Below are positions 26,571 through 35,212 of a stretch of 64,000 nt of DNA, in pieces. The notes below the pieces were generated by a model. The model was not told where the DNA came from, did not search any database, and worked only from the letters and a program-made list of their open reading frames with translations. Origin of the DNA: Ruegeria sp. SCSIO 43209 (GTDB lineage Bacteria > Pseudomonadota > Alphaproteobacteria > Rhodobacterales > Rhodobacteraceae); contig NZ_CP065359.1 in the NCBI RefSeq assembly GCF_019904295.1, positions 1,699,001-1,763,000 of the forward strand, given 5' to 3'. Within the stretch, counting starts at the first letter, position 1, and every line of letters begins with the position of its first letter. Both the position numbers and the translations under genes were made by a program.

Positions 26571-27541
26571 TGGAGTTTTCGCCGGCCCCCTTATTCGAAG
26601 ACGTGGCCGGCGGCCCTGCCGATGGTGCGGCGCATTGGCTGATCACCGAAGATGGCAAACGTATCCGCGTGGCACATTGGCTGCCCGGAGGCGATACGCA
26701 CGGCACGGTGATGCTGTTCCCCGGTCGCACGGAATACATCGAAAAATATGGTGATACCGCCAAGGAATTTGTGAACCGGGGCTTTGCAAGCCTCGCGGTC
26801 GATTGGCGCGGGCAAGGGCTTGCAGATCGCCTGCTGGATGATCCGCGGATCGGTCATATCGAACAATTCGCCGATTACCAGCACGACGTTCGCTCAATAC
26901 TGAAACTGGCCGAACAACTCGAGTTGCCCAAGCCCTGGTACGTCATAGGCCATTCCATGGGCGGAGCTATCGGGCTTCGCGCCGTTCTGGAGGGGGCTGA
27001 TTTTGCGGCCTGCGCCTTTACGGGCCCGATGTGGGGCATATTCTTTACACCAATCATGAAGCCGCTCAGCCAGCTAACCGCCTATTGGGGCCCACGGTTG
27101 GGTTTGGGCGAGAAAACACCGCCCACCACCACGCTGGAGAGCTATGTGGCCTCACAGCCCTTCGAAGGAAACGTGCTGACACGCGATCCGGCGATGTACC
27201 GAATGATGCAGGATCAGTTGGCCGCACACCCTGAACTTGCTTTGGGCGCACCGTCGACCATCTGGCTGCGCGAGGCGCTGGATGAATGCACCTGGCTCAT
27301 GGAACAGACCGCGCCCGAGATCCCTGCCCTGACCTTCTTGGGCAGCCACGAACAGATCGTGGACCGCAAGGCCATTCGGGCACGTATGGCCAACTGGCCT
27401 AGCGGTACTCTGGTCGAGATTCCCAACGGCGAACACGAAGTTCTGATGGAGGCGCCCGAGGTGCGCGGGCCGGTCTTTGATCAACTTGCTGCACATTTCG
27501 CGGCAGCCGCGGCGAAAGCAAAACCCGAGCCCTGTCATTAA
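26570..27541 (+). CDS. Alpha/beta hydrolase, lysophospholipase-like
   Basis: A 323-residue serine hydrolase of the PldB / monoacylglycerol-lipase type. The nucleophile elbow is GHSMGGAIGLRA with S129. The acid is likely D in FLGSHEQIVDRKAIRARM, and the histidine in NGEHEVLMEAPEVR is the catalytic base near the C-terminus. The oxyanion loop is MLFPGRTEYIEKYGD. It is translationally coupled to the SCP2 protein, hinting at lipid substrates. No signal peptide is seen, so it acts in the cytosol or at the inner face of the membrane. Confidence 0.9.
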   Translation: MEFSPAPLFEDVAGGPADGAAHWLITEDGKRIRVAHWLPGGDTHGTVMLFPGRTEYIEKYGDTAKEFVNRGFASLAVDWRGQGLADRLLDDPRIGHIEQFADYQHDVRSILKLAEQLELPKPWYVIGHSMGGAIGLRAVLEGADFAACAFTGPMWGIFFTPIMKPLSQLTAYWGPRLGLGEKTPPTTTLESYVASQPFEGNVLTRDPAMYRMMQDQLAAHPELALGAPSTIWLREALDECTWLMEQTAPEIPALTFLGSHEQIVDRKAIRARMANWPSGTLVEIPNGEHEVLMEAPEVRGPVFDQLAAHFAAAAAKAKPEPCH

Positions 27542-27620
27542 GGCCCAAGCCGACAGCTTGCTTGTGATCCGGACGTGCCGCGCCTAAATGTTTGCCAACG
27601 CAGTTTATTCGAGGTGTTCC

Positions 27621-29441
27621 ATGCGCGACCTTCCCTTTCCCGTCCGTGATGCAAATGCAGGCGGCGGTGCCGATGATCTGGGCAATTTGCCGGAATGGGA
27701 TCTGACGGACCTCTATGCCTCGGAAGATGCACCCGAACTGGCCCGCGATCTGGACTGGTTGGAGGGCGAATGTGCGTCCTTTGCCACTGATTATGAGGGT
27801 AAGCTGGCCGAATTGGACGCAGCTGGCCTACTGACCTGCGTGCTGCGCAACGAAAAGATCAACGCCATCGCCGGGCGGATCATGTCCTTTGCCGGATTGC
27901 GCTATTACCAACTGACCACCGACGCGGATCGCGCCAAGTTCCTGTCGGACATGCAGGAGAAGATCACTGTATTCACCACGCCGCTGGTGTTTTTCACGTT
28001 GGAACTGAACCGCATAGACGACGACGTGCTGGCCGCGCATTTCGCCGCCAATGCCGATCTGGCACGATACGAGCCCGTGTTCCGTCGCATCCGTGCAATG
28101 AAGCCCTATCAGCTGTCCGACGAACTTGAGAAATTTCTGCACGACCTCGGCGTTGTCGGTGACGCGTGGGAACGCCTGTTCGACGAAACAATCGCGGGTC
28201 TGACCTTCACCGTCGATGGTGAAGAGCTGAATATCGAAGGCACGCTGAACTTGCTGACCGAACAGGATCGCACCAAGCGTGAGGCCGCTGCGCGCGAGCT
28301 TGCGAGCGTTTTCCAGAGCAATATCAAAACCTTCGCGCGCGTTCATAACACGCAAGCCAAGGAGAAAGAGATCGTCGATCGCTGGCGCAACATGCCAACT
28401 GCCCAGACTGGTCGCCATCTGTCAAACGACGTTGAGCCCGAAGTGGTCGAAGCCCTACGCGAGGCCGTTGTGGCCGCCTACCCCAAGCTGAGCCATCGGT
28501 ATTATGAGCTGAAGCGCAAGTGGCTTGGTCTGGACGTCATGCAGGTCTGGGACCGCAACGCGCCATTGCCGATGGAAGACACCCGGATCGTTGACTGGGC
28601 CGAGGCCGAGAAGACGGTGATGGACGCCTACAACGCGTTTGATCCTCGGATGGGTGAGATCGCAGCCCCCTTCTTCTCAAAAGGTTGGATCGACGCGGCG
28701 GTGAAGCCCGGCAAAGCGCCCGGCGCCTTTGCGCATCCCACCGTGACCGAGGTTCATCCCTACGTGATGCTCAACTATCTGGGCAAGCCGCGCGACGTGA
28801 TGACCCTTGCGCATGAGCTCGGCCACGGCGTGCATCAGGTACTGGCCGCCGATCAGGGCGAGATGCTGTCATCGACCCCGTTGACCTTGGCTGAAACCGC
28901 CAGCGTGTTTGGCGAAATGCTCACCTTCCGCAAAATGCTTGATCAGGCCGAAACCCCGGAACAGCGCAAGGTGCTGCTGGCCGGTAAGGTCGAGGACATG
29001 ATCAACACAGTCGTCCGCCAGATCGCGTTCTACGACTTCGAATGCAAGCTGCACGCCGCGCGCCGCGAAGGTGAGCTGACGCCTGACGACATCAACGCCC
29101 TTTGGATGAGCGTTCAGGCCGAAAGCCTTGGCCCGGCATTCGAATTCATGGACGGGTACGAGACCTTCTGGGCCTATATCCCGCACTTTGTCCACTCGCC
29201 CTTCTACGTCTACGCCTATGCCTTCGGCGATGGTCTCGTGAACGCGCTCTACTCGGTCTACGAAAGCGGTGCGGACGGGTTCGAGGACAAGTATTTCGAA
29301 ATGCTGCGCGCCGGTGGCTCGAAGCACCATAAAGAGCTTCTGGCCCCGTTCGGACTGGACGCCAGCGATCCCGAGTTCTGGGACAAAGGTCTGTCGATGA
29401 TCTCGGGCTTTATTGACGAATTGGAAGCGATGGAAAGCTAA
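27621..29441 (+). CDS. pepF: M3 family oligoendopeptidase F
   Basis: A 606-residue cytosolic zinc peptidase that cuts short peptides. The zinc site is HELGHGVHQ with H398, E399 and H402; the third ligand is the glutamate in LAETASVFGEM. The C-terminal signature is SPFYVYAYAFGDGLVNALY. Length matches the PepF family. ATG 27621 is preceded by CGAGGTGTT; an upstream ATG at 27588 lacks a site. It is alone, followed by a weak terminator. Confidence 0.95.
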   Translation: MRDLPFPVRDANAGGGADDLGNLPEWDLTDLYASEDAPELARDLDWLEGECASFATDYEGKLAELDAAGLLTCVLRNEKINAIAGRIMSFAGLRYYQLTTDADRAKFLSDMQEKITVFTTPLVFFTLELNRIDDDVLAAHFAANADLARYEPVFRRIRAMKPYQLSDELEKFLHDLGVVGDAWERLFDETIAGLTFTVDGEELNIEGTLNLLTEQDRTKREAAARELASVFQSNIKTFARVHNTQAKEKEIVDRWRNMPTAQTGRHLSNDVEPEVVEALREAVVAAYPKLSHRYYELKRKWLGLDVMQVWDRNAPLPMEDTRIVDWAEAEKTVMDAYNAFDPRMGEIAAPFFSKGWIDAAVKPGKAPGAFAHPTVTEVHPYVMLNYLGKPRDVMTLAHELGHGVHQVLAADQGEMLSSTPLTLAETASVFGEMLTFRKMLDQAETPEQRKVLLAGKVEDMINTVVRQIAFYDFECKLHAARREGELTPDDINALWMSVQAESLGPAFEFMDGYETFWAYIPHFVHSPFYVYAYAFGDGLVNALYSVYESGADGFEDKYFEMLRAGGSKHHKELLAPFGLDASDPEFWDKGLSMISGFIDELEAMES

Positions 29442-29448
29442 AGCTACG

Positions 29449-29470
29449 GGGCAGCCTGCATGGGCTGCCT
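29449..29470. terminator. Hairpin between convergent pepF and EamA genes
   Basis: GGGCAGCC-TGCATG-GGCTGCC forms a 7-8 bp GC-rich stem between the pepF stop and the convergent EamA stop. Plus-strand downstream is CATTTCTCTTTGG, a weak T-rich tail, so it would mainly end pepF. Confidence 0.5.
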
Positions 29471-30363
29471 CATTTCTCTTTGGTTGATTTCATCGTCGTC
29501 ACAAAAATGGCCGTCACGATCAATACCGCGCCGACAATCGCAAGCGGAGTTATCGTTGCGCCCAGAAACAGCGCCGAATTGACAAAGGTAAACACAACCG
29601 ATGCGGCGAATAGCAGCGTCGCCGTCAAGGTCGACACGCGCGCGGCGGCTTCGTACCAAAGATAATAGGCAAGCGCGGTGGGCAAAACGCCCAGAAGGAT
29701 CAAGAAGATCACATCGTTTGCGGTTGGTATCTGAAACGAAAAAGCCGCCAGTGGCACCAGCAAAATGCCCGAACACAAAAAGATGCCAAACAGGAAGTTC
29801 AACCTTTCGGCGGTGGTCTCCGATGACTGCATCGCGCGGCTGCTGGAAATCAGGAACACCGCCCAGCTGAGCCCCGCCCCAATTTCCATCAGATCGCCAA
29901 GCAGGGGCTCTCCCCCGCCTTGAAAATCCCGATAGACAGTCAGAAACACACCGAGGATCGCCAGCAGAGTCGCCAATACATCAGTCCGGCCAACGGCGGT
30001 ATCCGCGAAGAAATACAGGAATATCAACACGAAAAACGGCGCGGTATTTTCCAGCACCATCGCATTTGCGGCACCTGTATGTTCCAGGCCTATGTGGAAC
30101 AGGATATAGTTCACCACCGTCGACAACACCGCCAGCCGGAAGTTCCAATCCCTGTACTGGACCGAGACCCGCGCGCCCATCAACCGCAACATGCAATAAA
30201 TCGCTAATGCAGCAATGAACAGGCGCGATACGGCAATCTGTAACCCGCCGAGATCACTGGTCAGGTACCGCACGATAACGCTGTGCGTGCCCCATAGAAA
30301 CGCGGCGAGGAACCCAAGAACCAACCCGTTTTGCAGTAATGATCTCTGCGGCTGATCCTTCAC
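29470..30363 (-). CDS. EamA / DMT-superfamily exporter
   Basis: A 297-residue inner-membrane protein with ten predicted segments in two five-segment repeats, as expected for EamA (RhaT-like) transporters of the drug/metabolite family. The N-terminal GLVLGFLAAFLWGTHSVIVR and the second repeat starting EIGAGLSWAVFLISSSR show the internal duplication. These proteins export amino acids or small metabolites; substrate cannot be told. It precedes the DksA/TraR gene but is downstream of it on the minus strand, 15 bases away. Confidence 0.88.
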   Translation of the reverse strand: MKDQPQRSLLQNGLVLGFLAAFLWGTHSVIVRYLTSDLGGLQIAVSRLFIAALAIYCMLRLMGARVSVQYRDWNFRLAVLSTVVNYILFHIGLEHTGAANAMVLENTAPFFVLIFLYFFADTAVGRTDVLATLLAILGVFLTVYRDFQGGGEPLLGDLMEIGAGLSWAVFLISSSRAMQSSETTAERLNFLFGIFLCSGILLVPLAAFSFQIPTANDVIFLILLGVLPTALAYYLWYEAAARVSTLTATLLFAASVVFTFVNSALFLGATITPLAIVGAVLIVTAIFVTTMKSTKEK

Positions 30364-30378
30364 CGGGCGCTCCTAGCG

Positions 30379-30648
30379 TTATTTCAGCTGACTGTCTTTC
30401 GAACCCCGCCGATTGATCCCGCCGCGGGTCTTGAAGCTGCTGTCACGCTCTTGCTGGCAGTCCAGGCACAGCTTTACGCCGGGCAAAGCAAGGCGGCGTT
30501 CTTCGGGGATCGGTTCTTCGCATTCGGCGCAATGGGTCAGGCTTTCGCCCAAAGGTCGCTTTTGCGCCTGCATCCGCGCCAGCTCATCCGAAATCGACGC
30601 TTCGATCTGTTCACTCACCGCGCCATCGCGCGCCCAGCCGCCCGCCAT
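30379..30648 (-). CDS. DksA/TraR-type C4 zinc finger protein
   Basis: An 89-residue protein with a C4 finger: CAECEEPIPEERRLAL, then CLDCQQERD (CxxC-x17-CxxC). The N-terminal region is a short coiled coil (SEQIEASISDELARMQAQKR). It is shorter than DksA (about 150) and like TraR/YbiI-type proteins, which bind the RNA polymerase secondary channel. It is a likely transcription modulator. It is the first gene of a two-gene minus-strand unit with the EamA transporter. Confidence 0.85.
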   Translation of the reverse strand: MAGGWARDGAVSEQIEASISDELARMQAQKRPLGESLTHCAECEEPIPEERRLALPGVKLCLDCQQERDSSFKTRGGINRRGSKDSQLK

Positions 30649-30704
30649 TTTACCCTCCTGATCCGGTCGGGACAGGATACGCGAGACACCACAGGGGTGG
30701 CAAG

Positions 30705-31679
30705 CTAGAGCGAAACGGCGGCGTCAAAGACCTGATCGATAACCTCTTGTGTGCCCCTCACGAATTCCAACGAACAGGGATATTCAACCCCTTCGCGAAC
30801 CGATCGGCAGAACGCTTCGACCTGCAATTGATAGTGGTTGTCCGCAGGAAACCGGGGCACCAGAACCTCAAGGCCCGGTCGGTGCAGTTCAACCCGCGCC
30901 TCGCCGAACACACGGGCATTGAACGGAGCGGTTAGACGGATCATGCCACCTTCTCCGTGAAACACCATTTCCTGATGTGGATGCATGCGTGTCGAGACGT
31001 AGGCGGAATAGGTAAATTCGGGAAACTGCGCGCGTATTTCGGTGAAGACATCCACGTCATTTTCCCACCGGATCGCACCGCTGACCGAGACCGGCTCTTG
31101 CCCAGTCGCAAACCGAGCGCTGCCGATAACATACACCCCGATGTCACGCAGCCCGCCCCCACCGGTTTCCGCACGGTTGCGGATGTTGCCCGTGTCCGCC
31201 CGATTGTCATAGCTGAACGCCCCGGTGACATGGACCAGCCGGCCGATCGCTCCGTCCGCGATCAGTTTATGGGTCAGAAGCCACTGAGGGTGATGCACGA
31301 TCATATATGCTTCGGCAGCCAGTAAACCCGTCTGGTCCCTCTTTGCGATCAGCGCGTCAAACTCATCGGCCCGCATGGTCATCGGCTTTTCGCACAGCAC
31401 ATGCTTGCCCGAATCCAGCGCCTTCAGGCTCCATTCGACGTGAAGATGGTTGGGCAGCGGGATGTACACCGCCTCAATCTCAGGATCGGCTAGCAATGCC
31501 TCATAGCTGTTGTAGACATTCAAATCAGGGCAATATCTAGCAAAGGGCTCGGCCTTGGCCGTATCCGAGGTCGCCAACCCCGCCAGCCGCGCGCCCTCTG
31601 CCGCATGGATGGCGGGCGCCATGTGTTGTCGTGCGAATCTGGCTGCACCCAGAACACCCCAATTGACCGGTTTATGCAT
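30705..31679 (-). CDS. Gfo/Idh/MocA family oxidoreductase
   Basis: A 324-residue NAD(P)-dependent sugar or polyol dehydrogenase-like protein. The Rossmann start is WGVLGAARFARQHMAPAIHA; the conserved EKP is in VLCEKPMTMRADEFDALIAK. The C-terminal half is the Gfo substrate domain. Composition resembles glucose-fructose-oxidoreductase-like and dihydrodiol-dehydrogenase-like members. It is isolated on the minus strand. An AT-rich gap is upstream. Substrate unknown. Confidence 0.85.
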   Translation of the reverse strand: MHKPVNWGVLGAARFARQHMAPAIHAAEGARLAGLATSDTAKAEPFARYCPDLNVYNSYEALLADPEIEAVYIPLPNHLHVEWSLKALDSGKHVLCEKPMTMRADEFDALIAKRDQTGLLAAEAYMIVHHPQWLLTHKLIADGAIGRLVHVTGAFSYDNRADTGNIRNRAETGGGGLRDIGVYVIGSARFATGQEPVSVSGAIRWENDVDVFTEIRAQFPEFTYSAYVSTRMHPHQEMVFHGEGGMIRLTAPFNARVFGEARVELHRPGLEVLVPRFPADNHYQLQVEAFCRSVREGVEYPCSLEFVRGTQEVIDQVFDAAVSL

Positions 31680-32018
31680 GCGCGCCCCCTAAAAATTGAT
31701 GTAACCCGCCCACGGCGAGCTCAATGTAATTCAGTTCCTGATCTGTCTATCAACCACCTGCCAATAAGTCAGTCCTATCTCTATCTATTTGAAAATCATA
31801 CGCCTCAATAAATTTTTTGATGAGATTAAAAGACCCCGATAACCTTATACTTTATATCGATAATCTAAAATCGATCAGCGTCAAACCTGCCCTCGCAAAT
31901 CAGTTTTGTTGATCCAGTCTGATACTGCCGCCGTAGCTCAAACATCGACTGAATCATGCTCGGATGGTGCTCTGGCAACATCCGGAGCAACGGCAAACAG
32001 GGTGGGAGGCTTACTGAA
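31680..32018. other. AT-rich intergenic region with a hairpin before the FAS1-RTX gene
   Basis: 339 bases without a gene. The centre (31740-31880) is distinctly AT-rich (for example ACCTTATACTTTATATCG), likely holding promoters of the divergent neighbours. A hairpin is at 31958-31988: GCTCGGATG pairs with CATCCGGAGC (one bulged G, loop of about 12) and sits just before the GGGAGG ribosome site at 32004-32009. It may affect translation of the RTX protein. I cannot name it as any known riboswitch. Confidence 0.5.
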
Positions 32019-33086
32019 ATGCCAGCAACACATACGATTACAGGAACAGTGCTAAAAAGCGGTGATCCCGGAACGTTTGACAGCGACAATCAGGATTTCG
32101 ACATTCTCCGCGAAGCGGTGATTGCAGCCGGGCTGGCGGAAACGCTGGACAATCCTGAGGCAGAACTGACCGTCTTTGCCCCAAATGACGCCGCCTTTAT
32201 TACTCTGGCACAAACACTTGGGTATAAAGGGGATGACGAGGCTGGAGCATTAGGCCACATCATCAAGGCGCTCACCCTGCTTGGCGGCGGAGACCCTATC
32301 CCTTTGCTAACCAACATTCTGAAGTATCACGTGGCCGATGGTGAGTTCGACAGCACCACAGTGGTCGGTCTAGGCGACGGGGCTGAAATCCAAACTCTGC
32401 TTGGGTCGTCAGTCGAACTGAACCTTGAAAGCGATCCTCCCAGCCTGGGCGATGCCGATCCGGGCATCGACGATCCCGGCTTGATCGCGTTCGACGTGGA
32501 TGCGTCAAACGGTATCATTCACGTACTTGACGGCGTACTTCTACCCGTCTCGGTGTCGGGCATTCTGGGCAAAAAGAACACGGACTTTATCCTGGGTGAC
32601 AGCAGCGATGAATTCATCTTTACCGGACGCGGCAAAGACTTTGTTCACGGTGATGGTGGCAATGACGTGATCAACACCGGCTCGGGCAATGATGTGGCGC
32701 TTGGCGGTGCCGGGAACGACATAATCTTCGGGGGGCGTGGAAAGGATATTCTGCGTGGCGATGAAGGCCATGACAAAATCTTCGGAGGTCGTGGGAAAGA
32801 CATCATCGACGGCGGCGAAGGCAATGACAAACTCTTTGGTGGGCGCGGTAAGGATACGTTTGTATTCGATGAAGGCGACGGTCACGACTGGATTGTCGAT
32901 TTCCGCGTCGGCAAGGACAAGATCGACCTGTCCGAATACGATGGCATCAACAGCTTTGAGGACATCGAAGACGATATCGACGGTAAGTTCTTCGGGACCA
33001 AGATCGAGTTGGACGACGGAGACAGCATCTATCTGTCAGGCGTCTGGGCAAGCCACCTGTCCGAGTCCGATTTCATTTTCGCATAA
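32019..33086 (+). CDS. Fasciclin (FAS1) domain fused to RTX calcium-binding repeats
   Basis: A 355-residue secreted protein. Residues about 15-185 are a FAS1 domain (ELTVFAPNDAAFITLAQTLG, ILKYHVADGEFDS, ASNGIIHVLDGVLLPV), a fold used in adhesion. From about 190 to 285 there are eight or nine nonapeptide RTX repeats (GDGGNDVI, GGAGNDII, GGEGNDKL) that fold on calcium, mixed with a variant GGRGKDI/L. The C-terminus ends in a hydrophobic ESDFIFA. The lack of an N-terminal signal peptide and the RTX build point to type I secretion. ATG 32019 follows GGGAGG. No HlyB/D/TolC genes are adjacent. Confidence 0.88.
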   Translation: MPATHTITGTVLKSGDPGTFDSDNQDFDILREAVIAAGLAETLDNPEAELTVFAPNDAAFITLAQTLGYKGDDEAGALGHIIKALTLLGGGDPIPLLTNILKYHVADGEFDSTTVVGLGDGAEIQTLLGSSVELNLESDPPSLGDADPGIDDPGLIAFDVDASNGIIHVLDGVLLPVSVSGILGKKNTDFILGDSSDEFIFTGRGKDFVHGDGGNDVINTGSGNDVALGGAGNDIIFGGRGKDILRGDEGHDKIFGGRGKDIIDGGEGNDKLFGGRGKDTFVFDEGDGHDWIVDFRVGKDKIDLSEYDGINSFEDIEDDIDGKFFGTKIELDDGDSIYLSGVWASHLSESDFIFA

Positions 33087-33087
33087 C

Positions 33088-33121
33088 AAAAAAAATCAGC
33101 CCGCTCATATGGCGGGCTGAT
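33088..33121 (-). terminator. Rho-independent terminator of rpoH
   Basis: Minus strand: ATCAGCCCGC pairs with GCGGGCTGAT (10 bp, arms 33112-33121 and 33095-33104) around a 7-base CATATGA loop, followed by TTTTTTTT (33088-33095). It lies 12 bases downstream of the rpoH stop; the plus-strand RTX gene also ends at its far side. Confidence 0.93.
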
Positions 33122-33133
33122 ATCAGTCTGGGG

Positions 33134-34030
33134 TTAGTTTGAACCCATCATACCTTTTTCGCGCGCAAGCTCACGCATCTTCTTTTGAAGCTTCTCAAAC
33201 GCGCGCACTTCGATCTGACGAATACGTTCACGGCTGACATTGTACTGCGTGCTCAGCTCTTCCAGCGTAACAGCCTGGTCCATCAGACGGCGCTGAGTCA
33301 GGATGTCTTTCTCGCGATCGTTCAGAACATCCAGCGCAGCAGCGAGCAATTCGCGCCGGGCTTCCAATTCATCGCGCGCCTCGTAGTCACCAGCCTGATC
33401 GGCATCTTCATCTTCCAGCCAATCCTGCCACTGCATGGTGCCTTCGCCTTCGGACCCCACGGTCGCGTTCAGCGACGCATCGCCACCGGACATCCGACGG
33501 TTCATGCTGATCACTTCTTCCTCGGTCACTCCGAGGTCTTCTGCAATCTTGGCCACGTTTTCAGGACGCAAATCACCCTCTTCCAGCGCGCCAATGCGTG
33601 CCTTTGCTTTACGCAGGTTGAAGAACAGCTTTTTCTGCGCCGATGTTGTACCCAGTTTCACCATCGACCACGACCGAAGGACGTATTCCTGGATCGAAGC
33701 GCGGATCCACCACATGGCATAGGTCGCCAGCCGGAAGCCTTTTTCGGGGTCAAATTTCTTGACCGCCTGCATCAAGCCCACATTGGCTTCGGAAATCACC
33801 TCTGCCTGCGGCAGGCCATAACCGCGATATCCCATGGCGATCTTGGCCGCCAAGCGCAGATGAGACGTGACCATTTTATGCGCGGCCTCGGTATCCTGTT
33901 CCTCGACCCAGCGCTTGGCCAGCATATATTCTTCCTCCGGCTCCAGCAGAGGAAACTTGCGAATCTCCTGCATATAGCGGTTCAGCCCACCCTCGGGTGT
34001 CGGCGCTGGAAGATTTGAGTAATTTGCCAT
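33134..34030 (-). CDS. rpoH: RNA polymerase sigma-32 factor RpoH
   Basis: A 298-residue heat-shock sigma factor. Region 2 is visible (LRLAAKIAMGYRGYGLPQAE, then FRLATYAMWWIRASIQEYVL); the RpoH box QKKLFFNLR is residues 132-140. Region 4 is ILTQRRLMDQAVTLEELSTQ and YNVSRERIRQIEVRAFEKLQ. Alphaproteobacteria often carry two RpoH copies; this fits either. SD-like AAGGGGCAGAAATAA precedes ATG 34030. The upstream DNA carries an RpoH-type promoter, so it probably autoregulates. It ends in a strong terminator. Confidence 0.96.
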   Translation of the reverse strand: MANYSNLPAPTPEGGLNRYMQEIRKFPLLEPEEEYMLAKRWVEEQDTEAAHKMVTSHLRLAAKIAMGYRGYGLPQAEVISEANVGLMQAVKKFDPEKGFRLATYAMWWIRASIQEYVLRSWSMVKLGTTSAQKKLFFNLRKAKARIGALEEGDLRPENVAKIAEDLGVTEEEVISMNRRMSGGDASLNATVGSEGEGTMQWQDWLEDEDADQAGDYEARDELEARRELLAAALDVLNDREKDILTQRRLMDQAVTLEELSTQYNVSRERIRQIEVRAFEKLQKKMRELAREKGMMGSN

Positions 34031-34073
34031 TTATTTCTGCCCCTTGGACAAATGTTTAAGCCCTTAACATGGG

Positions 34074-34102
34074 ATATGGGTACCAGACCCGATACATTCA
34101 AG
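34074..34102 (-). promoter_or_regulatory. RpoH-type promoter upstream of rpoH
   Basis: Reading the minus strand: CTTGAA, a 17-base spacer, then CCATAT. This fits the alphaproteobacterial heat-shock promoter pattern (CTTGAA-N16 to 18-CCATxT). The -10 end is 43 bases upstream of the rpoH ATG. Autoregulation is inferred. Confidence 0.72.
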
Positions 34103-34177
34103 AGGATCTGTTAACAGTCTGAGATTAACCCTATGTAAAGGAAAGCTGAAAAGGCCTTTTTCACAAGCCTTTGCAGT

Positions 34178-35212
34178 TTATTTCAGTGGTTTTCTGAGAT
34201 TTTCCAGCAGGTCCGCCATATCCTGCGGCAGCGGGGCTTCAAAACGTAATGCCTGGCCCGAAACCGGGTGTTCGAAGCCTAACACTGCTGCGTGCAGAGC
34301 TTGGCGGGGGAAAGCCTGCACCGCCTCGGCGGTTTCGGGCGTGAATGCCCGCGCGGCCAGTTTGCGCTTTCCGCCGTAAACCGGGTCTCCGACAAGCCCG
34401 TGGCCGGCATGGGCCATATGGACACGGATTTGATGCGTTCGGCCCGTCTCAAGCCAGCATTCGATCAAGGACAGACCGCCGGGCGTTCCAAAAACTTCGA
34501 CAATCCGCGCCCGTGTCACTGCGTGGCGGCCTCCGTGAAACAGCACAGCCTGCTTTTGTCGATCGGTCTTGTGCCGTGCCAGCTGTGTCGTCAGACGCAT
34601 GATGTTGCCCGGCTCAAAGCTAACACCCTTGATCCCACGCAACCGAGGGTCATTGGCATCCGGCACACCATAGCAGATCGCGCGATAGTAGCGCTCGACG
34701 CTATGCGCCTCGAACTGGGCAGCCAGCCCGTGATGCGCCGCATCCGATTTCGCCACAACCAGCAACCCGCTGGTTTCCTTGTCGATCCGGTGCACGATGC
34801 CCGGGCGCTTGACGCCCCCAACACCCGAGAGATCATCCCCGCAATGATGCAGCAGCGCATTGACTAGCGTACCGTTCGGCGAGCCCGGCGCCGGATGCAC
34901 GACCATCCCTGCTGGTTTGTTGATCACGATCAGATCGTCGTCCTCATAGACGACTTCAAGTGGGATATCCTCAGCGCCGATATGACTATCTTCGGCTTCG
35001 GCCACGGTGATCCCAATCTGCGCGCCTTCGGTTATCTTAGCTTTGGGGTCTTCTACGGCGACGCCATCAACGGTGACGGCACCCTCATTGATCAGTCGGG
35101 CCAGCCGGGTGCGCGACAGGTTCTCTTCCGCTGGCACATCCCGCGCAAGCGCCTTATCAAGGCGGGGCGGCGGAGCGGCCGCGATATGAAACTCTATCAG
35201 GCGGGTGCCCAT
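34178..35212 (-). CDS. rluD: RluA-family 23S rRNA pseudouridine synthase (RluD-like)
   Basis: A 344-residue enzyme. An N-terminal S4 domain (SRTRLARLINEGAVTVDGVA, residues about 33-52) precedes the catalytic domain with D144 in HRIDKETSGLLVVAK. LDKALARDVP near the start is typical for RluD, which modifies helix 69 of 23S rRNA; RluC/RluA are alternatives. ATG 35212 overlaps by two bases (CATG) the start of the divergent small membrane protein gene, so any upstream promoter must be inside that gene. The downstream gap of 147 bases holds the rpoH promoter. Confidence 0.9.
   Translation of the reverse strand: MGTRLIEFHIAAAPPPRLDKALARDVPAEENLSRTRLARLINEGAVTVDGVAVEDPKAKITEGAQIGITVAEAEDSHIGAEDIPLEVVYEDDDLIVINKPAGMVVHPAPGSPNGTLVNALLHHCGDDLSGVGGVKRPGIVHRIDKETSGLLVVAKSDAAHHGLAAQFEAHSVERYYRAICYGVPDANDPRLRGIKGVSFEPGNIMRLTTQLARHKTDRQKQAVLFHGGRHAVTRARIVEVFGTPGGLSLIECWLETGRTHQIRVHMAHAGHGLVGDPVYGGKRKLAARAFTPETAEAVQAFPRQALHAAVLGFEHPVSGQALRFEAPLPQDMADLLENLRKPLK

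Noticed and set aside
31958..31988. Possible SAM-type or other riboswitch in the FAS1-RTX leader
   Set aside because: The stem fits no riboswitch consensus I know and the gene is not metabolic.
34146..34170. Palindrome AAAAAGGCCTTTTTC as rluD terminator
   Set aside because: It lacks a loop and the alternative AAAGGC/GCCTTT stem is short; I left it out as too weak.
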